A DNA stretch of 64,000 nucleotides from Lepturacanthus savala (GCA_030544235.1 CM060475.1:6753420-6817419), one strand, 5' to 3'; positions 45,045-56,690 are shown, numbered from the stretch's first letter. Translations and numbers: made by a program. Notes: a model not told the origin generated them from the sequence alone.

Positions 45045-46291
45045 AAAAATCTACTCTCACAAATCAGCTCGGAGGTTTTTCTTGATTTAATCCGTTTTAG
45101 TGTCGTAGTTTTGTCTTTTTTATCATCTCGTTATCTGATGTTTGACCAAAACCAAGAAAAAGAAACTTGAATAAGATAAATGATTCTTTGTTTTTTCTTA
45201 AAAAAAAAATTTGTTTTTTATTTTATTCTAGTTTTTTTCTTGATTTTAATCAATTAAATCAGTTTTTCTTTCTATTCTATTCTATTTTCTTCTTTTTAAC
45301 AACTCAATATCTTATTTTCTTGGCTAAATAATCTTCCATTACTCCTTTTGTACCAAAAAAAAGACAATTTCACAGAATAAAATATCATTTTTTTATCATT
45401 CTGTGCACGTCTGGAGGTTTTATTATGAATCTGAGCTGTTTTTAATCCAATAAAGTGTTGAATTATTTGATTCCATTAACTGATCTGATGCTTAAAACAT
45501 AAAAATACTCAGGAAATCGTCAAACGATTCGATTTGGTTTTAAGAAAAACATTAAAGAAGAAAAGAAAGTTGAAGTAATTAAAGTGGAATCAGATCATTC
45601 TAGATGATTCTACTCAGAATTTGATGAACTAGACCAAAAACAAGATATGTTCACATAATAAAACATCATTTTTTGTTGTGTATTTAAACAACTTTCTGAT
45701 TCTATGGAGTTTTTTTGGGTCTGAGCTGTTTATCTGAGTCCATCAGCTGATCTGATGCTTCAAAACACTAAAATAGCCAGAAAAAACAGAAACTTGTTGT
45801 ACTCTTTATGGGACTAAATGGACCAAAAGGTATTTTCACATGGTAAATTATCATTTTAGCAGTGTATTTAAGTGACTTTCTAATTCTACGCAGCTTTAGA
45901 TGTTTTTCTGGGTCTAAACTGTTTGTGAAACGGTTTAATGACTTCACAGCTCCCGTCTCAACAGCTGCTCTAAACTCAGGGTCATGGTCCCCAGAAGTTA
46001 AACCCGAGTTCATCCATCAGCCGGCATCAACTTTCCAACCGTCCACAGCACGGAGCAGGTGTTACCAGCAGCTAATGACTGTTATTACCTTCCCCCCTCT
46101 TTAGGCTGATGCATGTGAAGCCGCACAGCTTGACCTTTGACCCCCGCTCCATAAAAAACACGCAGGTAAGTACACGCCGCCCAAACCCAGAGAATTAGAG
46201 GCGTTCAGGGCTGAGACAGACACGAGTTCAGCGTCCAGACGGAAAAAAGCAGCAAATCAGACGAGCTAATTAGATCTGAGCATGTTCACCA

Positions 46292-46349
<58 letters not shown>

Positions 46350-46960
46350 AAACCAGTTCCTCAGTGCTGCCTGAGGAGTGGAAATATCTGTTTTTTGGTC
46401 CAATTAGTAGAGTAGAATCTGCTACAATTATCTGATTCTGCTTCAAGATGATTTTCTTTAACTATTTTTCTTAAACTAGGACTAATCGAGCATTTTTTAT
46501 GTTTTTAAGCATCAGATCAGCTAATGGAATCAGATAATTCTACTCATTATTGGACTAATTACACCAACAATCAAGATATTTTTACATTTTTAGTTAAAGT
46601 CATTTAGATTCACTGCAAAAAGATATATAAAATAATTAAAATGTCTTTTTTTTGGTTGAGTTAGTCAAATACTGAGTAGAATCATCTAGAATGATCTGAT
46701 TCTAATTTAATTAGTTCAAGTTTCTTGTCTTTTAAACATTTTTTCTTAAAATCTGATTTAATTATTCAACTTTCTATTTTTTGTCTTTAAGCATCAGATC
46801 AGTTCAATTCAATCAGATCAAATCTAGTCATTATTGGACTAATTGGACCAAAATCCAGATGTTTCAAGACATTTTTAGTTGAAGTCATGATTCTATTTTA
46901 CAAACAGATCAGATTTATAATAAAACCTCCAGGAAGTTGTTTAAATACACTGCAAACATG
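45045..46960. repeat. Repeat family E, several dispersed copies
   Basis: Recurring phrases are 'gcatcagatcagctaatgga', 'atcagataattctactcatt', 'attggactaattggaccaaa' and 'actgagtagaatcatctaga', in units of about 200-250 bp. Copies begin with 'cactgcaaaaa'. Members of the same family lie at about 58735-58945 and 59380-59510. Family unnamed. A (CA)n array (46298-46346) and a complex patch near 45930-46250 interrupt it. Confidence 0.6.
46298..46346. repeat. (CA)n microsatellite
   Basis: About 24 CA units. Confidence 0.97.
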
Positions 46961-47021
46961 TTATTATGTGTAAATATCCTGATTTTGGTGCAATTAGTCC
47001 AATACTGAGTAGAATCATCTA

Positions 47022-48048
47022 GGAGACTAGGATACACCTGTAGGAGACTAGGATACACCTGTAGGAGACTAGGATACACCTGTAGGAGACTAGGATACAC
47101 CTGTAAGAGACTAGGATACACCTATAGGAGACTAGGATACACCTGTAAGAGACTAGGATACACCTGAAGGTGACTAGGGGACACCTGTAGGAGACAAGGA
47201 GACACCTGTAAGAGATTAGGAGATACCTGTAGGAGACTAGGAGACACCTGTAAGAGATTAGGAGATACCTGTAGGAGACTAGGAGACACCTGTAAGAGTT
47301 TAGGAGACACCTGTAGGAGACTAGGAGACACCTGTAAGAGATTAGGAGACACCTGTAGGAGACTAGGATACGCCTGTAAGAGATTAGGAGACACCTGTAG
47401 GAGACTAGGATACACCTATAGGAGACTAGGATACACCTGTAAGAGACTAGGATACACCTGTAAGAGACTAGGATACACCTGTAGGAGACTAGGATACACC
47501 TGAAGGTGACTAGGGGACACCTGTAGGAAACTAGGATACACCTATAGGAGACTAGGATACACCTATAGGAGACTAGGATACACCTGTAGGAGATTAGGGG
47601 ACACCTGTAAGAGACTAGGAGACACCTGTAGGAGACTAGGAGACACCTGTAAGAGACTAGGATACAACTGTCGGAGACTAGGATACACCTGTAGGAGACT
47701 AGGATACACCTATAGGAGACTAGGATACACCTGTAGGAGACTAGGATACACCTATAGGAGACTAGGATACACCTGTAAGAGACTAGGATACACCTATAGG
47801 AGACTAGGATACACCTATAGGAGACTAGGATACACCTGTAGGAGACTAGGATACACCTGTAGGAGACTAGGATACACCTATAGGAGACTAGGATACACCT
47901 GTAAGAGACTAGGATACACCTATAGGAGACTAGGATACACCTGTAAGAGACTAGGATACACCTGTAGGAGACTAGGATACACCTGTAGGAGACTAGGATA
48001 CACCTGTAGGAGACTAGGATACACCTGTAGGAGACTAGGATACACCTG
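47022..48048. repeat. 21-bp minisatellite, about 1.0 kb
   Basis: About 49 units of AGGAGACTAGGATACACCTGT, with variants at a few fixed positions (GGATAC/GGAGAC, CTGTAGG/CTATAGG/CTGTAAG). Variant units alternate in runs, pointing to higher-order amplification. Because 21 is a multiple of 3, the - strand shows a heptapeptide-repeat open frame (SLLQVSP-type). That is an artefact. Confidence 0.97.
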
Positions 48049-48399
48049 TTTCATCACACCTTGTTTCATTACTTTTATACTTTAAGTACTTTTGACACCA
48101 GAACTTTTACACTTTGTCATGATACTTCAACTTGTACAGTAAAAGTATTTTAAACCCTAGTATCTCTACTTCTATCTGAGTAATGAAGGTGAAGACTTTT
48201 ACATCTCTGCTCTTTATTTATCATCTGCACGTTAACAACAGAGCCGTAAAGAAAGAGCGAAGGAGAAGAATCTGCATGTTTTAGGCTCTAAATTCTGATT
48301 ATTCACTCAGGAATTCTTTCTTTTAATTATGATACTCAGGATTTTCCTTTTCTAGTTTTTGTCCTGTGGGATAATGTCTCATGTAATAATTTACAATTA

Positions 48400-48650
48400 A
48401 TGTCATAAAGTGATAAAGTGATGTTTAAATTCATCTCTGGTGTTTAAATAGATCGTAACCGAGGAGCTCGGCTGGGGATTTGGAGGATTTGACATAAAAA
48501 GCTGCTGTGTTGTCTGTATTTTATCCTGAGAGCAGTAAAGACGTTCGCGGTTTCCTCCGAGTTGTGATGAATTTAACGAGTGTGTAATTGATGAAGGGAG
48601 AACGAGGGCTTTTAAACTGTGGAATCATGAAAAATACAAATAAAACCATT
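48400..48650. promoter_or_regulatory. Putative conserved non-coding element
   Basis: Repeat-free, moderately GC-rich sequence between two minisatellites (accgaggagctcggctgggg; gtaattgatgaagggagaac). Enhancer status is a guess from composition. Confidence 0.2.
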
Positions 48651-49084
48651 GCATCAAGCTATCCAAATTTGTGGCTTTGACCTTTTTCTTTTTGTGTTTC
48701 AGTCAAACTACAGTCGACATTTAACCAGATTCTTTAAATATCCACAGCATATTCATACTTATTTATTGTATTTTAAACAATATTTAGATTTTTCTAACAG
48801 CTGCAAACAAACGATGAAGCCTCCTCATTGATTTTTCTACTTTCTTTGATCAGACATATCTGATTTTTCTGGTTTTCCTGCAGCGGCCGGTCGATAGAAT
48901 CCTGCTGCTGCTGCTTAACGAACCTGATCCCCGTCGTCAGGCCTTGTCCCTGATTGGCCGAGCCATCTTCAGGGGTGACCTCAGCGGCCAATCAATCGAG
49001 CCCCTTTCAGCTCTGATAATCAAAAATCCAATAGCTGCTCTGAGTGTTAATTGATCGGAGCTGAGGGACGAAAACAGCAGCAGA

Positions 49085-49150
49085 AGATGGATCCTGGACC
49101 CTCCTGGACCCTCCTGGACCCTCCTGGACCCTCCTGGATCCTCCTGGACC
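49085..49150. repeat. 11-bp minisatellite (CTCCTGGACCC)
   Basis: Five to six tandem units. Confidence 0.9.
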
Positions 49151-50295
49151 TCAAACCTTCATTCTCCTTCCATCCATCCAGTTTTCCTCCTCTAATCTCC
49201 ACCCTTCCATCTCTCCATCCAATCTCTTCCTTCCACCTGTCATCAACTGTCCATCCTCCAACCTTTAAACTCTATCCTTCATCTTCTCTCCATCCATCCA
49301 TCCCTCCATCCTCCAACCTCGAACTTTCTTTCTTCATCCTACATCTTCCCTCCATCCTCTAATCTCCATCACTCATCCATCCTTTCACTTTCATCCCTCC
49401 ATCTATCTTCCAACCATTATCCATTACCTTTATCTTCCATCCATCCATCCATCCTACTCCCTACATCCTCCATCATCTAACCTCCATCCATTTATCCATT
49501 TTCCATTCACTAACCTCCATCCTTCTTCTCACTTGCATCCATTCCCTCCATCCATCCTTCAACCTCTTTCTTCCATCCTCCATCTCTTCTCTCCATTCAT
49601 CCATCCATCCATCCATCCATCCGTCATCCACCCTCCATCCTCCTTCTATCCACCATCCATCTTCCATCCTCCCTTCATACTTCATCCTCCATCCTCTATC
49701 CTCCATCCATCCTCTAAACTTCATCCATCCATCCAGCTTTAATCCTCCAACATCCATCTTCCATCCTCCATCTTCTCTCCATCCATCCATCCATCATCTA
49801 ACCTCCATCTTCTTTACTCCCTTCATTTTCCAACCTCTATCTCCATCTATCCTATAACATCCATCCATCTATCCTCCATCCATCCAAGATCTAAACTCCA
49901 TCTTCCATCCTTCCTCCAACCTAGAACCCTTATCCTCCATCTTCGCTCCATCTTCCATCCTCTCTCCTCCACCCCTCTCTCCTCCACCCCTCCATCCCTC
50001 TCTCCTCCACCCCTCCATCCCTCTCTCCTCCTTCCCTCCATCCTCTAACCTTCATCCTCTCCTCCATCCCTCTCCATCCCTCCATCCCTCTCTCCTCCAT
50101 CCCTCTCTCCTCCATCCATCCCTCCATCCCTCTCTCCTCCATCCCTCTCTCCTCCATCCATCCCTCCATCCCTCTCTCCTCCATCCCTCTCTCCTCCATC
50201 CATCCCTCCATCCCTCTCTCCTCCATCCTCTCCCTCCATCCCTCTCTCCTCCATCCTTCCCTCCATCCCTCTCTCCTCCATCCTCTCCCTCCCCC
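49150..50295. repeat. Pyrimidine-rich CCATCC / CTCTCTCCTCCATCC satellite, about 1.1 kb
   Basis: The + strand is almost free of G for over 1 kb. The left part is imperfect (CCAT)n. The right part (50050-50290) is a higher-order array of about 60 bp built from ctctctcctccatccatccc and tccatccctctctcctccat. Open frames (Gly/Glu/Arg/Met-rich on -) are artefacts. Such homopurine/homopyrimidine tracts favour triplex (H-DNA) structure. Confidence 0.95.
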
Positions 50296-50404
50296 CTGTG
50301 TGTAATTGCTGCTCCGTCTCATCCCCTCCACTTTACAACACCTCCTGTTAATATCACCACACTCTCAGTGATTGTGCCATTTAGCTGCAGATTTAAACTC
50401 TGTG

Positions 50405-50452
50405 GGAGGGGGGGGGGGATGGGGGGGGGGGGGGGGTAGAAGGGGGCGGGGC
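50405..50452 (+). repeat. Poly-G tracts with G-quadruplex potential
   Basis: GGGAGGGGGGGGGGG, ATG, a second run of about 16 G, then AGGGGGCGGGG. More than four G-runs lie within 50 bp on +. Confidence 0.9.
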
Positions 50453-50594
50453 TTCCTCTTCCTCTTGTTTCCTTTTACCTCGAAGCCGCGTCCTGTTTTA
50501 TTTCTGTAAACCGGCTCTGACGCTTGTTGCAGCCTGTGATTCCACCAGGTAGAAGCCTCCTATTATACAGGAAGCTTCATTTAATGCAGTGTTA

Positions 50595-50645
50595 CTCCTC
50601 CACCCCCTCCCCCCCCCCCCCTCCTCCCCCACCTCCCCCCTCCCA
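50595..50645. repeat. Poly-C tract (G-quadruplex potential on -)
   Basis: Runs of C (cccccccccc) broken by single T, so the G-run is on the - strand, opposite to 50405-50452. Confidence 0.85.
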
Positions 50646-51095
50646 TAATGGATGGTGGCGGTGCTCGGCTTGCATGCAGGAAAGGTTTAATTAAATCATA
50701 GTCCAATCATAATCCATGTTGTTAATTAAACTGGATAATTTATAAGTACAAAAGAGGGTATTTATTAGCTGCTCTGCGGTGGTGGCAGCGCCGCCACGTG
50801 CACGCCCCCCGTGCACGGACACTTACACTCATACACCCCCTCCCCTGCCTTACAACCTTTTACTATTGATGCCCCCGCATGATTGATAATGAGACAGAGA
50901 CCGCTGTACTATTTGTCTAATGGCCGTGCAATTAAATCCCCTTGTAAATGACCCATGCCTCATTTCATCCTAATCTATGGAATTTTGATTGAATTTGTCA
51001 GCCCTAATTGAAAAATACTGCTATTTAATGTCTGCATTGCAGTTGCAGATCAGGCCGCCGTTAATGAGATCGTGTCCCAGTGACCCTGAGGAGGA
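50640..51095. promoter_or_regulatory. gbx2: Strong putative gbx2 enhancer / conserved non-coding element
   Basis: About 450 bp of unique sequence, 1.9 kb upstream of the gbx2 ATG, with dense homeodomain-type sites: TTTAATTAAA (50686-50695), TTAATTAA (50722-50729), PBX/HOX-like TGATTGAT (50880-50887), and several CAATTAAA, CTAATTG and TTAATGAG motifs. It also has CACGTGCACG and GTGCACGG E-box-like sites. G/C homopolymers flank both ends. Order and density of motifs are typical of vertebrate developmental enhancers. No exon is seen. Confidence 0.55.
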
Positions 51096-51124
51096 GGAAG
51101 AGGAGGAGGAAGGTGATGGTTTGA

Positions 51125-51200
51125 GGTGGGAGGGGGGGGGGGGTATCCATGCATGCCCTTGACTCAGCCCAGGAGGTGAAGGAGGGGGGGGGGGGCGGGG
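51125..51200 (+). repeat. Two further poly-G tracts
   Basis: Runs at about 51127-51144 and 51183-51200, immediately right of the putative enhancer. Confidence 0.85.
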
Positions 51201-52430
51201 TCAGAGGTCACCTGCGTCCTCCTCGCCTCTGCTTTAATTGACGAGGACGTCGTTAGCGCTTGATGCTGCGCGGGAAGCAAATATTGTGATTTAGAGACGA
51301 AGGAGATGAAGAATCGCAGGATAATCGCTGCTGTGACAGTTAAACGTCTGGAAACATCTGCAGCAGACGCTCAGGACTTCATGAACCGGGGTTCAGCTCC
51401 ATCTTTATCAGGTTCAGCTGAGTTTACGTCTGTAGCGTCTCAGCACCATGAGAGACCTGAATGAAAAACTGCTTCATAAATAAAAACTCATATTATCAGT
51501 AAAAAGGATCCAGGCTCTGATCTGAGACCAGGATCAGGGTCTGCAGAGACCAGACCAGCAAACAAATCCCAAGTTAAGTTAAGTTTAACTTAATCTAAAG
51601 GCTAATTTCATCTTTTTTTTTAAACACGGGCCCATTTTCACAAACTTTAAGTGTCTATTTACTCGTCTTAAACCACGGTTTAACATGAGACTCCACTCAT
51701 AATCCCAAAAGTTACAAAAGTCAAATCCTGCAGAGTTAAACGACGTCATTAAACAGCTTTGTTTTCATCAAAGCATCAAAAAAAAGCTAAAAAATGTTCC
51801 AAAAACGTACTCAGTTCCAGTAGCAACAAAACAGCTACGACTTTATCTGGAATCCTGTGAGATTTTGAGACTAATGTCTGGTTTATGATAAAAATCTGTG
51901 TCTGATAGATGCAAAAAACACGACTTGCAGAAATAAAAATATATAGAGACAGTGAGTTAGTTAAATAGCAGGTTGAAATATGCTGGAATTCTTTATTTCA
52001 TCGCTCCGCTTGATATCATTTGTGATGTCACAACTTTATATTTTCATCTGACACCAGTGCCGCCATCTTTGTAGTTCAAACAGTGTCGGTATATGACTTT
52101 TTTACTGAAATAAAAAAACATCAGGTTTACAGGAAATGTTTTAAAGGGGATTTTTTTTTTTTTACCAATATAAGGAGGAAACTTTGTCATGAATGATGTT
52201 TCAGCTGTTGGAGGTTTGAGGTAAAGATGCTGATCTTCTATTATCATTTAATAAAGAAAAAAACATCTTAAATCACATCAATTTTCCCTGAACTTTGAAC
52301 CTGAAATCATCAATTATTCATGTATCAAACATCTGAACAAGTTCTCATTAAACACATTTCTTCCAATATTCAGTTTATGATGTAAAAACCTCCAATAACC
52401 AACACACACTCACTAGTTAGTGAACAGTGC
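51200..52430. other. Proximal upstream region of gbx2, no gene seen
   Basis: The first 100 bp are complex and CpG-containing; the remainder is AT-rich. Nothing else recognised. Confidence 0.5.
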
Positions 52431-52570
52431 AGCTGATTATTGGAGGCGGTGTTTTCTCTGGTTCTGCGCGTCATCGCCGCCGACCAATCAGCGCGGAGCA
52501 GGGGCGGCGCCGGCGCGCAGAAAACAGCGCAATTAAACCGAGGGGAGCGCAATTTAAATCCCAAACATCT
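52430..52570 (+). promoter_or_regulatory. gbx2: gbx2 core promoter region
   Basis: Start of a CpG island that runs to about 53600. It contains an inverted CCAAT (attgg about 52440), a forward CCAATCA (about 52484), a GC box (ggggcggcgc about 52501) and a TATA-like caatttaaat (about 52550). The ATG lies 420-440 bp further on. The transcription start is not pinned down. Confidence 0.55.
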
Positions 52571-52991
52571 CCGAGTGGCCGGCGAACACACACTCCACAC
52601 ATACACACACTCTCTTTTCTCTATCTCCACACACACACACGCTTCTCCACACACACACGCGCGCGCTGCTGCGGCTCAGCGGGGTGACAGCGGGACAAGT
52701 GTCCGGTGCTTCAGGTTTCAGCGGAGCCGCCGCCGGTTGCGCACGGAGCCGCTGCGCGCCGCAGCTCTGCGGAACGGCTTTTTTTTCCCTTTCTCTCTCC
52801 TCCTGTGGAAACTTTACCAGCTTCTCCTGCTGCGGCTGTGATGGGATGTGTTGCTCTAACCGGATTACCGCCGCTCTGATCCGCTCCGCCACCGCCGCGG
52901 CTCCTCCGGGGCTCCCGCGTCCCTGCGCCGCCGCTCCTCCGCTCCTCAGCGCGTCTCCTCCGGACTCCGCGCGGCTCCAGTCGTCGTTCTT

Positions 52992-53514
52992 ATGAGTGCA
53001 GCGTTCGCCCCGTCCTTCATGGTGATGCAGCGGCCCGTCGGAAGCACCACCGCCTTCAGCATCGACTCCCTGATCGGCGGCGCCCCGCAGCCCAGCCCGG
53101 GACACTTCGTGTACACCGGGTACCCCATGTTCATGCCGTACCGGTCCGTGGTGCTGCAGCCGCCGCCGCCGCCGCCCCCGGCCCTGCAGCAGGGGCTCCC
53201 CGCCGGCCACCACGCGCACCCGCAGCTCCCGCAGATCCCCAGCCTGCAGGGCGGCTTCTGCTCCAGCCTGGCGCAGGGCCTGACGCAGGGCATGGCGCTC
53301 ACCTCCACGCTCATGGCGTCGCTGCCCGGCGGCTTCTCGCCGTCCCAGCAGCACCAGGACGCGGCGCGGAAGTTCGGCTCCCAGGCGCTGCACGCCGTCT
53401 TCGACAAGTCCCCGGAGCTGCGGCTGGAGGCGGCGGAGGACGCCAGGAAGGAGCCGCCGGCGGGGCTGCAGGGCTTCCACCACGACCCGGACGCCGCGCT
53501 GCAGACATCCACAG
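52992..53514 (+). CDS. gbx2: gbx2 coding exon 1
   Basis: Starts at the ATG of MSAAFAPS, the family's start, in a CpG island. Ends ...LQTST plus one base at donor gtaggc (phase 1). The open frame that continues past the donor is intronic read-through. Confidence 0.95.
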
Positions 53515-55303
53515 GTAGGCGGCCGCCGCAGCCTCGGCAGCCCGGGACCAGGCGCCAAGTCCGGGGACAATATCCAGCATCAGCCGGAGCCGCGAAACCG
53601 CGAACGTTATCTCAGTGTAAGAGAATAAAACTAAAGATAAAAATGTTTCATCTTAAAATGAGACTGAAAACTGCTGAGATAAAAAGTGAAACTGTAATAA
53701 ACTAATAATAAACTGTAAGAATAAAAATAGTCAATAATCAGATCGATTCACGACACAAATAATAAAAGATGCTGATTTTAATTTGGAATCTTTTCCTGTT
53801 TTTTTTTTTAACTTGTTTGACAGAAATTGTGAAAGATGATTTTTTTATTTCCTGAATAAATAAACATTTAAACTTCTGTCAAACGTTTAAAATATTTCTG
53901 ATTTTTAAGAAGCAGAAAGAAAAACTATGAATGATGAAGAAATGTCTGATTTGAATTTTCTAACTTCACTTGATGAAACTAATGAGAAAAGTTGCTTTAA
54001 ATGTTTATAGAATAAAAACGTGTATCATCACTTCAATAATTAAAACTTGCTCCACTTGGTTCATTTCATCTTTTGCTGAAACGAACAAAATGTTCATTTA
54101 TTTCAACTTTATTCTCTATTTTCAGTATAAAGAAATGCGTCAATTTGGAGTTTTGATGATTTATTATTATTATTATAATTATCTTCATTGGTTCCTAATG
54201 AAAAACAGACACGTTTGTTTCCTGTCGCGTCTCCATTGATCAGGATTGAACCTGACGTGGTTTCGCAGGATCATCAGGCCGCGCGTCAACGCTCCGCGCG
54301 TAATTACGCGTGAGAAATAATACTAAATTCCCCGCAGAGCGCGTGTTTTCCACCGCGATCCAAACACTGATCTGATGATGGATATTGACACCGGACAGGA
54401 CGAAGACCCCCCCCTCCCCCCTAACCCCCCCCCCCTCCTCCTCCTCCTCACCCGCTTTCATTCACCTCCATTAACGCCAGTTTCCAAATCCAGCGTCAAT
54501 TTACATTTTTTTTGTCTCCAAATCCAACATTTAACAACTACATTTATCCTAAAACTCTATTATTATTAATTAATTTATTATTATTTATTCTTCACAATCA
54601 ATTACACATATTTTACATTGTTTTATTATTATTATTATTTAAGATTCAGGTTCAAATTTTTAAATAACAGGAGTTTTTGTTCGACGTTATCGTGCGTAAA
54701 TTTTTGGAGTTTTAATAAAAGTGTATTTTTTATTGATTTATTGTTATTTATTTTGCAGTGAGAGGTCTCAGCAAAGAAGACGCGAAGGAGGACGAGTGCG
54801 TCCGGAAGGACGAGAGTTTCTCCATGGACAGCGACCTGGACTACAGCTCCGATGACAACATGACGTCCCTGTGCCACAAGGAGGACGGAGACGGAGGAGG
54901 AGGAGGAGGTCTGGACGACGGGCCGCACCTCCACGGCGGCTCCGGCGGCGGCGGCTCCGGAGGCGGCGGCGCCGGCGGCGGCGGCGGCGGGAAGAACCGG
55001 CGGCGGCGGACGGCGTTCACCAGCGAGCAGCTGCTGGAGCTGGAGAAGGAGTTCCACTGCAAGAAGTACCTGTCGCTCACCGAGCGCTCCCAGATCGCGC
55101 ATGCGCTGAAGCTCAGCGAGGTGCAGGTGAAGATCTGGTTCCAGAACCGCCGCGCCAAGTGGAAACGGGTCAAGGCCGGAAACGTCAACAACAAGTCCGG
55201 GGAGCCGTCCCGGAACCCCAAGATAGTGGTTCCGATCCCGGTGCACGTCAGCCGCTTCGCAATAAGGAGTCAGCACCAGCAGATGGAGCAGACCAGGCCC
55301 TAG
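52992..55303 (+). CDS. gbx2: Gastrulation brain homeobox 2, two coding exons (spliced)
   Basis: Coding exons 52992-53514 and 54759-55303 sum to 1068 nt: 355 residues plus stop, close to the 348 of human GBX2. The product is a nuclear homeodomain transcription factor that represses otx2 and positions the midbrain-hindbrain boundary. Visible: MSAAFAPSFMVMQRP start; eh1-like Groucho-binding motif TAFSIDSLIG (about 20-29); PSPGHFVYTGYPMFMPYR; a proline run; an acidic stretch with DLDYSSDDN; a glycine-rich linker; a homeodomain about residues 254-313 (RRRRTAFTSEQLLELEKEF, KIWFQNRRAKWKR); and the Gbx-typical tail EPSRNPKIVVPIPVHVSRFA. The N-terminus matches Gbx2, not Gbx1. A single intron before the acidic segment is the normal gene structure. 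Putative enhancers lie upstream; agap1 converges from the right. Confidence 0.97.
53515..54758 (+). other. gbx2: gbx2 intron
   Basis: 1.24 kb, mostly AT-rich. 54240-54370 is a complex patch (cgcgcgtaattacgcgtgag) that could be regulatory, followed by C-runs at 54400-54440. Acceptor ttattttgcag. Confidence 0.7.
54759..55303 (+). CDS. gbx2: gbx2 coding exon 2 (homeobox)
   Basis: Encodes residues 175-355: VRGLSKEDAKEDE, the acidic DYSSDDN segment, the glycine-rich linker (about 219-252) and the homeodomain, ending QHQQMEQTRP and TAG. Open frames in the other five frames across the GC-rich linker are shadows. Confidence 0.97.
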
Positions 55304-55560
55304 GACCAGAACCGGGACCAGAACCGGGACCCGCGGGACCAGAACCGGAGTCCGTGTTGACGCTTCGCTTTTTATTTATCACAAATAAATCGGTGTTTAT
55401 TTTATTTGTATTGGACATAAATTAAAAGATATGGATTCATTTAAATTAAACTGCTGATAATTAAATATATATAATAGTAATAATTATTATTATTAGTTCT
55501 CACCATTAGAAGCAGATTATGACAATAATTCAATAATAAAGTGTTCAATGACGTCATTAT
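55304..55560 (+). other. gbx2: gbx2 3'UTR with candidate poly(A) signals
   Basis: Starts with an 'accagaaccgggaccagaac' short tandem repeat. AATAAA occurs at 55384-55389 and again near 55540. Either could end the transcript. Confidence 0.5.
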
Positions 55561-56690
55561 TATTCATATCAGAAACAACGTGGATTATGTTTCTGATCTA
55601 AAGATTAAAAAGAGTCAAATTTAACGTCTGAAGGCCGAAAATCAGGAATAAGAAATATTTTAATCCCTTTGTTTTATTCGTGTTGTGTCGGTTTTTTTTT
55701 TTTTGGGAGAAAATTCGTTTGTTTTCAGGCCGGAAATAAATTTGAAATCTTTTCTGAGATGAATCAGATTTGTTCATTTACAGGAAATAAAAAAAATACA
55801 AAAGGTTGAAGCTTCAACACGAGACTCAGCGACTCTGGAACATTTCAGATTCTGATGATTTTGTCTTTGGCGAGAGACCAAAAACCTGCGTAAAGACGCT
55901 GATGATGATGAAGATGAGGAAGGACCTGCTAAATAAACTGCTTCCTCTCATGTAAATGAACTCGGGACCAAACTGAGGACGTCGAGTGTAGATTCACCAC
56001 GAACTGACGGCGCGTTATTTCCAACATGTTGAACTTGAAACTTCTTTTTTTTTTCTCTTTGGATCAAAACTTGTCGTTGCTTCGTTTTTAATTTGATTTA
56101 ATTCTCGTTTGATTTTTTTTTTTTTTGTTGTTTTTGGACAAAAAAAATGACGCTGCTGCTAATTTATTTATATAAAAATTGTGCAAAAGTAACTAACATT
56201 CCCTGAAGTATGGAGTTAAAAAAAAAGAAAAGAAGAAGAAGAAGAAGAAGAAGATATACAAGTGTGAATTAAAAGATGACCAGATGTTCACAGCTGCTCT
56301 GTCTCCATTCATGTTCTGGATTTTATGACGTCACTTTGTTTAAACACAATCAGATTAAATCTATTTATAAAAGAATCAAAAACACAGAAATGTTTTAAAT
56401 CACATTAACTCAATAAAAATGTTACATTTTATTCTGAAGGCCACAGAAATTAAAGAAGCTAAATATTATTTTACGGTTAAAATAATTATTAAGACATAAA
56501 ATATGATTTAAATAATTAAAGGGATTTTATATTTGGGATTTAAAGGCCTGAAGGTCAGAGGTCATTCAGGCTGTGACGCTGCCTCATAAATAAGAAGAAT
56601 AAAACCTGATAAAACACGTTTTAAATGTTTTATCTGGATAAAATCTTTGACCCCTGATCAGAACGTAAACTTGAGACGTAAATACCGGAT
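55560..56690. other. Intergenic between gbx2 and agap1, no gene seen
   Basis: AT-rich; poly-T runs and a GAA-type purine run (56221-56252). If a distal poly(A) site is used, part may be gbx2 3'UTR. Confidence 0.45.

Noticed and set aside
46915..47415. - strand frames repeating SLLQVSP
   Set aside because: Artefact of the 21-bp minisatellite (unit divisible by 3).
49473..50331. Gly/Glu/Arg/Met-rich - strand frames and Pro/Ser/His-rich + frames
   Set aside because: Translations of the CCATCC/CTCTCC satellite; no coding signature.
52554..53570. 338-codon - strand open frame across gbx2 exon 1
   Set aside because: Shadow of the GC-rich gbx2 coding strand. The protein is Arg/Ala/Pro-rich with no domain, while the + strand encodes recognisable Gbx2.
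54635..55425. - strand and alternative + frames across gbx2 exon 2
   Set aside because: Shadows of the homeobox exon; the real frame contains the complete homeodomain.
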